Shown in pieces: positions 26,925-33,158 of a DNA stretch of 33,158 nt. The translations under genes were made by a program, and so were the position numbers. The notes under the pieces were generated by a model. That model made no database searches, was not told where the DNA came from, and saw only the letters and a list, made by a program, of their open reading frames with translations. How positions within the stretch are numbered: the first letter of the stretch is position 1; every line of letters begins with the position of its first letter. The stretch is from Hoeflea sp. (GTDB lineage Bacteria > Pseudomonadota > Alphaproteobacteria > Rhizobiales > Rhizobiaceae): assembly GCA_002707605.1 (NCBI GenBank), contig PANK01000001.1, forward strand, positions 1,577,416 through 1,610,573, written 5' to 3'.

Positions 26925-27842
26925 TCAGAGAGCGCCGAGACACCAGCGCAAGACCGCCTTCTGGGCGTGAAGCCTGTTTTCCGCTTCGTCAAACACAACC
27001 GATTGCGGGCCGTCGATGACCTCGTCGGTCACCTCTTCCCCACGGTGCGCCGGCAGGCAGTGCATGAAAAGCGCATCATCGTTTGCCTTGGCCATCAGCT
27101 CGCTGTTGACCTGATAGGGCTGGAACACATTGTGACCGCGGGCACGATGTTCCTGGTTCATCGACACCCAGGTATCCGTGATGACGCAATCAGCACCGCT
27201 GACCGCTTCTTTCGGATCGCGCAACATGTCGATCTCCGCACCCTCGCCGCGCGCCCAGTCGACAAAACTCTGGGTCGGTTCGGAGCCTTCAGGTACGGCG
27301 ATCTTTATGCGGTAACCAAAACGGCCCGCGCCTTCGATCAGCGAGTGCAGCACATTGTTGCCGTCTCCGGTCCAGGCGAGTGTCTTGCCCTTCACAGGTC
27401 CGCGGTGTTCCTCATAGGTAAGTATGTCCGCCATGATTTGACAGGGGTGGGTGTCATCGGTCAGCGCGTTGATGACCGGCACTGTGGCATGTTCGGCCAG
27501 TTCGAGCAGGCGGTCATGTTCCATGGTGCGGATCATGATCGCATCAACATAACGCGAGAGAACGCGCGCGGTATCGGCAATGGTCTCGGCGCGCCCGAGC
27601 TGCATTTCGGTGCCCGAAAGAAACAGGGTCTCGCCGCCGAGCTGGCGCATGCCGACATCGAAGGAGACGCGGGTGCGGGTCGAGGGCTTCTCGAAGATCA
27701 TTGCCAGCATCTTGCCGGCAAGCGGCTTTTCGCTCACCGGGCCCTGCTTGGCCGATTTCGCGGCGTCGATCATCGCGCGGAGATCGGTCGTCTCCACGGC
27801 GGAAAGATCGAGGAAATGCTTCGGGGTCTTGGCGTCGCTCAT
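26925..27842 (-). CDS. argF: Ornithine carbamoyltransferase
   Basis: [34 protein letters not shown]-like ([22 protein letters not shown]). Confidence 0.95.
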   Translation of the reverse strand: MSDAKTPKHFLDLSAVETTDLRAMIDAAKSAKQGPVSEKPLAGKMLAMIFEKPSTRTRVSFDVGMRQLGGETLFLSGTEMQLGRAETIADTARVLSRYVDAIMIRTMEHDRLLELAEHATVPVINALTDDTHPCQIMADILTYEEHRGPVKGKTLAWTGDGNNVLHSLIEGAGRFGYRIKIAVPEGSEPTQSFVDWARGEGAEIDMLRDPKEAVSGADCVITDTWVSMNQEHRARGHNVFQPYQVNSELMAKANDDALFMHCLPAHRGEEVTDEVIDGPQSVVFDEAENRLHAQKAVLRWCLGAL

Positions 27843-27880
27843 GTCGAACCTGTTCTGTATTTCATTCCAACCGGAAGGGC

Positions 27881-29062
27881 TCAGCCCCTGGTCAGCTTTT
27901 CGAGAGCTGCGTCCATCCGCTTCAACCCTTCACGCGCCTCTTCGGCGGTCAGGGTAAGCGGCGGCAGCAGTCGCACCACATTGTCGCCCGCCGGAACGGA
28001 GAGCAGATTTTCGGCACGGAAGGCCTGAACGACCTCCATATTGGACTTCGCGCACTTGATTCCAAGCATCAGTCCGTTGCCTCGCACATCCTCGATCAGA
28101 TCGGGGTAGCGATCCTTGAGCGAAACGAGGCCCTGCGACAGCGCATTGGCGACATCGTTGATGTGGTCCAGGAAACCGTCTTCGAGGATGACGTCGAGAA
28201 CCGCGTTGCCTACGGCCATGGCAAGCGGATTGCCGCCATAGGTGGTGCCGTGGGTGCCCGCCGTCATGCCGTCGGCGGCCGATGCGGTCGACAGACAGAC
28301 GCCAAAGGGGAAGCCCGCGCCGATGCCCTTGGCCACAGCCATGATATCGGGTGTGATGCCTGCCCATTCATGGGCGAAAAGGCGACCTGTGCGGCCCACG
28401 CCCGACTGAACCTCGTCGAGGATCAGAAGCGCGCCCTTGTCGTCGCAGATTTTGCGGATCTTGCGAAGCACGTCGGGATCGATCGGACGTATGCCGCCCT
28501 CGCCCTGCACCGGCTCGATGAGAACACCGGCGGTCTTTTCGGTTACGGCTGCTTCAAGCGCGTCGAGATCGCCGAAAGGCACCTGGTCGAAACCGGGCGC
28601 CTTGGGACCGAAGCCTTCGAGATATTTCGCCTGGCCGCCGGCGGCAATCGTTGCCAGCGTCCGGCCATGGAAGGCGCCTTCCATGGTCACGATGCCGATC
28701 CGGTCGGGCTCGCCATTGATATAGAAATGGCGGCGCGCGGTCTTGATCGCACACTCAAGCGCCTCGGCGCCGGAATTGGTGAAGAAGGCCTTGTCGGCGA
28801 AGGTCGCTTCGACGAGGCGTGCAGCAAGACGCTCCTGGCCGGGGATCTCATAGAGGTTGGACAGGTGCCAGAGCTTCTCTGCCTGCCCGGTGAGGGCTTC
28901 CACGAGATGGGGATGCGAATGGCCGAGCGAGCTAACGGCGATGCCGGCTGCAAAATCGAGATATCGCTCGCCCTTGTCAGTGGTCAGCCACACGCCTTCC
29001 CCGCGCTCGAAGCGCAAAGGTACCCGATTGTAGGTTTCATAAAGCGGTGCGGCAGATGCCAT
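27881..29062 (-). CDS. argD: Acetylornithine transaminase (class III aminotransferase)
   Basis: [62 protein letters not shown]; start [16 protein letters not shown] at 29062; upstream of argF. Confidence 0.92.
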   Translation of the reverse strand: MASAAPLYETYNRVPLRFERGEGVWLTTDKGERYLDFAAGIAVSSLGHSHPHLVEALTGQAEKLWHLSNLYEIPGQERLAARLVEATFADKAFFTNSGAEALECAIKTARRHFYINGEPDRIGIVTMEGAFHGRTLATIAAGGQAKYLEGFGPKAPGFDQVPFGDLDALEAAVTEKTAGVLIEPVQGEGGIRPIDPDVLRKIRKICDDKGALLILDEVQSGVGRTGRLFAHEWAGITPDIMAVAKGIGAGFPFGVCLSTASAADGMTAGTHGTTYGGNPLAMAVGNAVLDVILEDGFLDHINDVANALSQGLVSLKDRYPDLIEDVRGNGLMLGIKCAKSNMEVVQAFRAENLLSVPAGDNVVRLLPPLTLTAEEAREGLKRMDAALEKLTRG

Positions 29063-29160
29063 TTCAGGGCTCCCGAATTGCGAAGTCCCGACTGCCGTTC
29101 CGCCGACCCCTTTCAAGGGCCATCGGGCAAGTGCCGGGACATGATGCCAAAAACTAAAAC

Positions 29161-29215
29161 GCCGCCCCTTGGGGCGGCCCGCGCGCACTATTTACAACTC
29201 GTTGTTCAAAGTCAA
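29161..29215 (-). promoter_or_regulatory. Candidate argD promoter with promoter-proximal GC hairpin and U-rich tail
   Basis: Minus strand: TTGACT (29215-29210), 17-nt spacer, AATAGT (29192-29187); then GCCGCCCC-AA-GGGGCGGC (29178-29161) followed by GTTTTAGTTTTTGG. Confidence 0.5.
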
Positions 29216-29339
29216 TGCGACCCTTGATTTCGGGGGAATTCTGGCGCAGCCGACAAATGCGGTCGCGGTTTCGACACACTGGGCCGATAGCAAGCGCCAT
29301 ATGACAGAAAACCCCTAAGTTGGGGAAAACCGGAAAAAC

Positions 29340-29376
29340 GAATCACAGTGATTCCCGCGACTCTTGTCACCGAGTC
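29340..29376. promoter_or_regulatory. Cluster of four GANTC (CcrM-type) sites upstream of gcrA
   Basis: GAATC 29340-29344, GATTC 29350-29354, GACTC 29359-29363, GAGTC 29372-29376; a fifth GATTC at 29486-29490. Confidence 0.75.
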
Positions 29377-29528
29377 AAGCGAACACTAGGTTAAGGCCAT
29401 GCACTAGGAAGTCGGGGCGGACATCTAGTCATCTTAACAGTATCGGCGTCTTTCAGGCTGCGGGTAGTCCGTGGCCGCGATGAAGGATTCTGACGGTCAA
29501 AAATCCGGATGAACGGAGTTATAGAACG

Positions 29529-30062
29529 ATGAACTGGACGGATGAACGAGTCGAAATGCTCAAGAAGCTTTGGGCAGATGGACTCAGCGCAAGCCAGATC
29601 GCTGCACAATTGGGCGGCGTCAGCCGCAATGCGGTGATCGGCAAGGTGCACCGCCTGAACCTGCCGGGCCGTGCCAAGAGCAGCGGCCAGACGAAGGTCC
29701 GCACCAAGCGGCCGGCGCCCAACGCGCCGCGCTCGTCGACTTTCACGGCACGTGCAGCCAGCCATTCCCACACGACCCGCTCGATCAGCCGCTCCTCCGC
29801 GGCGACCGCGCTCAAGGCCGATGTGGAAGCTGTCGCCTATCAGGAAATCGATACCCGTCCGCAAGAGGATGTCGTGGTGCCGATCTCCCGCAAGCTGGAA
29901 CTGGTGCAGCTTACGGAGCGCACCTGCAAATGGCCGATCGGCGATCCGCTGCAGGAAGACTTCCACTTCTGCGGCAATGATTCCGGGGAAGCCAATCCCT
30001 ATTGCAGCTACCATTCACGTCTCGCGTTCCAACCCTCCCAGGACCGCCGCCGCAAAGGCTGA
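29529..30062 (+). CDS. gcrA: GcrA family cell cycle regulator
   Basis: MNWTDERVEMLKKLWADGLSASQIAAQLGGVSRNAVIGKVHRLNLPGR ... C-terminal TCKWPIGDP...FHFCGN. Confidence 0.95.
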   Translation: MNWTDERVEMLKKLWADGLSASQIAAQLGGVSRNAVIGKVHRLNLPGRAKSSGQTKVRTKRPAPNAPRSSTFTARAASHSHTTRSISRSSAATALKADVEAVAYQEIDTRPQEDVVVPISRKLELVQLTERTCKWPIGDPLQEDFHFCGNDSGEANPYCSYHSRLAFQPSQDRRRKG

Positions 30063-30099
30063 GTTTGGAGTACGGCACGCGCGACGACCACGCGGCAAC

Positions 30100-30131
30100 T
30101 GCCCGGCGCCATAAGGCTCCGGGCATTTTTT
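30100..30131 (+). terminator. Rho-independent terminator after gcrA
   Basis: TGCCCGG (30100-30106) / CCGGGCA (30119-30125) stem followed by TTTTTT. Confidence 0.82.
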
Positions 30132-30160
30132 ATGGCTGACTTGAGAAGTGATGGAGGGCC

Positions 30161-30850
30161 TCAGCCCTCGATCGAGTAGCCCGCGCCACGCACGGTACGA
30201 ACGATATCGCGCATATTGGCCAGATTGAGCGCCTTGCGCAGACGCCCGACATGGACATCGACGGTGCGCTCATCGACATAGACGTCGTGGCCCCAGACAC
30301 CATCGAGAAGCTGCGAGCGGGAATAGACCCGGCTCGGCGCACTCATGAGGAATTCGAGCAAGCGGAATTCGGTGGGACCGAGCTTGATGTCGCGGCCGCG
30401 ACGGCGCACCCGGTGGGTTTCGCGGTCGAGTTCGACATCGCCGACCTTGAGCACGGTCGAAATCGTCTCGGGCCGCGCCCGACGCAGCATGGCGCGGACA
30501 CGGGCGAGAAGCTCAGGCGTCGAGAACGGCTTGACCACGTAGTCATCCGCGCCCGTCGACAAGCCGCGAATGCGCTCGCTTTCCTCGCCGCGGGCCGTCA
30601 GCATGATAATCGGGAGCCGCTCGGTCTCTTCACGAAGGCGGAGCCGGCGGCACAGTTCGATGCCGGAAATGCCTGGAAGCATCCAGTCTAGAAGCAGAAG
30701 ATCGGGAACGCGCTCGCGCAGGCGGATCTCCGCCTCGTCACCGCGCAAGACGGTATCAACCTCGTAGCCTTCCGCCTCAAGATTGTAACGCAGGAGGACG
30801 CTGAGCGCCTCCTCGTCTTCCACCACTGTAATCCGCGGTGCCATTGCCAT
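30161..30850 (-). CDS. phoB: Phosphate regulon response regulator PhoB
   Basis: OmpR-family receiver and winged helix (ITVVEDEEALSVLLRYNLEAEGYEV...LLLDWMLPGISGIELCRRLR...DVYVDERTVDVHVGRLRKAL); next to phoU-pstB-pstA. Confidence 0.93.
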   Translation of the reverse strand: MAMAPRITVVEDEEALSVLLRYNLEAEGYEVDTVLRGDEAEIRLRERVPDLLLLDWMLPGISGIELCRRLRLREETERLPIIMLTARGEESERIRGLSTGADDYVVKPFSTPELLARVRAMLRRARPETISTVLKVGDVELDRETHRVRRRGRDIKLGPTEFRLLEFLMSAPSRVYSRSQLLDGVWGHDVYVDERTVDVHVGRLRKALNLANMRDIVRTVRGAGYSIEG

Positions 30851-30887
30851 CAGTTCAACTCCATGCAGTCCCGCTCAGGCGACCCGA

Positions 30888-31604
30888 TCATTTGACCGGA
30901 TCGGCGACGACGCTCGCGCTTTCGTCATCCTTGGGGCGATCCACCGACATCTGCTGGCCGGTCGCGACGTAGAAGACGGTTTCCGCGATATTTGTGGCGT
31001 GGTCGCCGATGCGCTCGATATTCTTGGCGCAGAACAGAAGATGCGTACAGGCCGAGATATTGCGCGGATCTTCCATCATGTAGGTGAGAAGCTCGCGGAA
31101 AAGCGAAGTGTAGATCGCATCGATCTCCTCGTCACGCTCACGGATCGAATTGGCCTGCTCGGACGAGTGCGAGGAAAACGCGTCGAGAACTTCTTTGAGC
31201 TGGGTCAGCGCCAGTTCGGAGAGATGCTCGAGACCCCGCACCAGCTTTTTCGGCTGGGGCATGGTGTGGATCGAGATCACACGCTTGGCGATGTTCTTGC
31301 CGAGATCGCCGACGCGTTCGAGGTCGGAGGCGATGCGGATCGAACCGATGATCTCGCGCAGGTCGGAGGCCATGGGCTGACGCTTGGCAATGACGAGAAC
31401 AGCCTTCTCGTAAATCTCGCGCTCGCCCTGGTCGAGCAGGAGGTCTTCCGAGATCACGCGCTGCGCCAGCCCGGTATCGGCATTGATCAGCGCGGTCAGC
31501 GAGTCTGCGACCATGCCCTCGGCGATACCGCCCATTTCAGAAAGCCGACGCGAAAGCCAGCGCAGTTCGTCGTCATAGGCCGTTACGGTATGAGGTTCAG
31601 ACAT
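30888..31604 (-). CDS. phoU: Phosphate signalling complex protein PhoU
   Basis: HTVTAYDDELRWLSRRLSEMGGIAEGMVADSLTAL ... FCAKNIERIGDHATNIAETVFYVATG. Confidence 0.95.
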   Translation of the reverse strand: MSEPHTVTAYDDELRWLSRRLSEMGGIAEGMVADSLTALINADTGLAQRVISEDLLLDQGEREIYEKAVLVIAKRQPMASDLREIIGSIRIASDLERVGDLGKNIAKRVISIHTMPQPKKLVRGLEHLSELALTQLKEVLDAFSSHSSEQANSIRERDEEIDAIYTSLFRELLTYMMEDPRNISACTHLLFCAKNIERIGDHATNIAETVFYVATGQQMSVDRPKDDESASVVADPVK

Positions 31605-31648
31605 TGTTGCGATCCTTCAAATTCAAGCGGCGGCGCGAGGTCATCCCG

Positions 31649-32464
31649 TCAGCCGAAGCGGCCGGTGATGTAATCCTGGGTGCGCGGATCGTCCGGATTG
31701 GTGAAAATCTTGTCGGTGTCGCCCTCTTCGACGAGGACGCCGAGGTGGAACATGGCGGTGCGCTGCGAGACGCGAGCAGCCTGCTGCATCGAGTGCGTCA
31801 CGATGACGATCGTGTAGTTCTCGCGCAGTTCGTGGATCAGTTCCTCGACGGTCGCAGTCGCGATCGGGTCGAGTGCCGAGCACGGTTCGTCCATGAGGAT
31901 GACCTCGGGGCTGACCGCGATGGCGCGCGCAATGCACAGGCGCTGCTGCTGACCGCCGGAGAGGCCGGTACCCGGCTCGTGCAGGCGATCCTTGACCTCA
32001 TTGAAGAGACCGGCGCGGACGAGGCTCTTTTCGACGACCTCATCCATGTCGGCCTTGTTGCGAACGAGACCGTGGATGCGCGGACCATAGACCACGTTTT
32101 CGTAAATCGACTTCGGGAACGGGTTGGGCTTCTGGAAGACCATGCCGACCCTTGCGCGCAGTTCCACCACGTCGATAGAGGGATCGTAGATATCCTCTCC
32201 GTCGAGGGTGATGTCGCCGGTGACGCGACAGATATCGATCGTGTCATTCATGCGGTTGAGCGAACGCAGGAAGGTCGACTTACCGCAACCCGAGGGTCCG
32301 ATCAGCGCCGTCACAGTGTTTTCGCGGATGTTCAGATTCACATCATACAGCGCCTGCTTGGGGCCGTAGAACACGCAGACATCCTTGCCGCGCATCTTGA
32401 TGACGGGTTCGTCGGCGGGCGCATTGACCGCCTTCTCCGTTGCCGCTTCCGACATCATATTCAT
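31649..32464 (-). CDS. pstB: Phosphate ABC transporter ATP-binding protein
   Basis: Walker [10 protein letters not shown], signature [16 protein letters not shown], Walker [14 protein letters not shown]; pst-phoU-phoB context. Confidence 0.95.
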   Translation of the reverse strand: MNMMSEAATEKAVNAPADEPVIKMRGKDVCVFYGPKQALYDVNLNIRENTVTALIGPSGCGKSTFLRSLNRMNDTIDICRVTGDITLDGEDIYDPSIDVVELRARVGMVFQKPNPFPKSIYENVVYGPRIHGLVRNKADMDEVVEKSLVRAGLFNEVKDRLHEPGTGLSGGQQQRLCIARAIAVSPEVILMDEPCSALDPIATATVEELIHELRENYTIVIVTHSMQQAARVSQRTAMFHLGVLVEEGDTDKIFTNPDDPRTQDYITGRFG

Positions 32465-32509
32465 CCTCGTCTTCCTTTATCCGTTACACGCGGGTTCTGT
32501 CGTTGCGGA

Positions 32510-33158
32510 TTACCAACGCCGCTCAAATTTACGGCGCAAGATGATGGCCGCGATGTTCATCGCTGCAAGAAACAGCAGCAGAATGATGATAGCGCCGGAT
32601 GTCCGCTCCACGAAGGCCCGTTCCGCTTCGTTTGCCCACATGAAGATCTGAACCGGAAGTGCCGTGGCCGGATCCATGGGCGTGGCAGGATAATCGACCA
32701 CGAAAGCGACCATCCCGATCAGGAGAAGCGGCGCGGTTTCGCCCAGCGCCTGCGCCAGACCGATGATGGTGCCGGTCAGAATGCCGGGTGCAGCAAGCGG
32801 CAGTACGTGATGGAAAACCATCTGCATCTTCGACGCACCGACCCCAAGGGCTGCCGACCGGATTGACGGCGGTACGGCCTTCAGTGCTGCGCGGGTCGCA
32901 ATTATGATTGTCGGCAGCGTCATCAGGGTGAGAACCAGACCGCCCACCAGCGAGGCCGAACGCGGCAGCCCCATGAAGTTGATGAAGACGGCGAGACCCA
33001 GAAGACCGAAGACGATCGACGGCACGGCAGCGAGGTTGTTGATGTTGACCTCGATGATATCGGTCCAGCGGTTCTTCGGCGCGAACTCCTCAAGGTAGAT
33101 CGATGCGGCGACACCGATCGGAAGTGCCAGAACCAGAACGATCAGCATCATGTAGAAG
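32510..33158 (-). CDS. pstA: Phosphate ABC transporter permease PstA, C-terminal part (5' end beyond window)
   Basis: LPIGVAASIYLEEFAPKNRWTDIIEVNINNLAAVPSIVFGLLGLAVFINFMGLPRSASLVGGLVLTLMTLPTIIIATRAAL...; ORF open at the window edge. Confidence 0.93.
   Translation of the reverse strand, partial: FYMMLIVLVLALPIGVAASIYLEEFAPKNRWTDIIEVNINNLAAVPSIVFGLLGLAVFINFMGLPRSASLVGGLVLTLMTLPTIIIATRAALKAVPPSIRSAALGVGASKMQMVFHHVLPLAAPGILTGTIIGLAQALGETAPLLLIGMVAFVVDYPATPMDPATALPVQIFMWANEAERAFVERTSGAIIILLLFLAAMNIAAIILRRKFERRW

Noticed and set aside
27701-29227. Plus-strand ORF (508 aa) opposite argF/argD; similarly 26967-28028, 31604-32866, 23464-24618, 10772-11935 and 9451-10575
   Set aside because: All are antisense to well-supported genes and have shadow-ORF composition.
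29379-29394. CtrA-like TTAA-CCTAGTG-TTCGC (minus strand) in the gcrA promoter
   Set aside because: Only 7/9 match to TTAA-N7-TTAAC; biologically tempting but too weak to claim.
1-33158. CRISPR arrays, toxin-antitoxin pairs, phage or transposon genes, retrons
   Set aside because: No regularly spaced repeats, no reverse transcriptase, integrase, transposase or nuclease-effector ORFs were seen.

Overview
This window looks like an ordinary chromosomal segment of an alphaproteobacterium, probably Rhizobiales/Hyphomicrobiales. It is GC-rich, with GcrA, a PodJ-like protein and a SAM-II-type leader. I found no phage, transposon, CRISPR array or defence island.

Gene content in order: ligase-associated helicase C-terminus (partial) and pdeM; TauE/SafE plus TIGR02186-like pair (-); PodJ-like polar protein (-); MerR/LiuR-like regulator; a beta-oxidation operon (two acyl-CoA dehydrogenases, thiolase, FadJ-like); 2-hydroxychromene-2-carboxylate isomerase-like protein; XRE/S24 regulator; TerB-like; sterol desaturase-like; solute-binding protein (-) divergent from a GT2 glycosyltransferase; tRNA-Gly(CCC) (-); TadG/VWA-like (-); dcd (-); SAM-II riboswitch and metZ; CDP-alcohol phosphatidyltransferase (-); apaG; hslO-argF-argD (-); gcrA; phoB-phoU-pstB-pstA (-, pstA partial).

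No obviously new multi-gene system is visible. The most interesting signals are non-coding: (i) four GANTC sites in 37 bp, one of each variant, upstream of gcrA; (ii) a SAM-II aptamer followed by an intrinsic terminator, with complementarity and sequence mimicry suggesting a terminator/antiterminator switch; (iii) a 26-bp interrupted palindrome upstream of the fad operon, next to a LiuR-like regulator; (iv) a CtrA-like box upstream of podJ; (v) a promoter-proximal hairpin at the argD leader. All calls were made by eye, with no database search.
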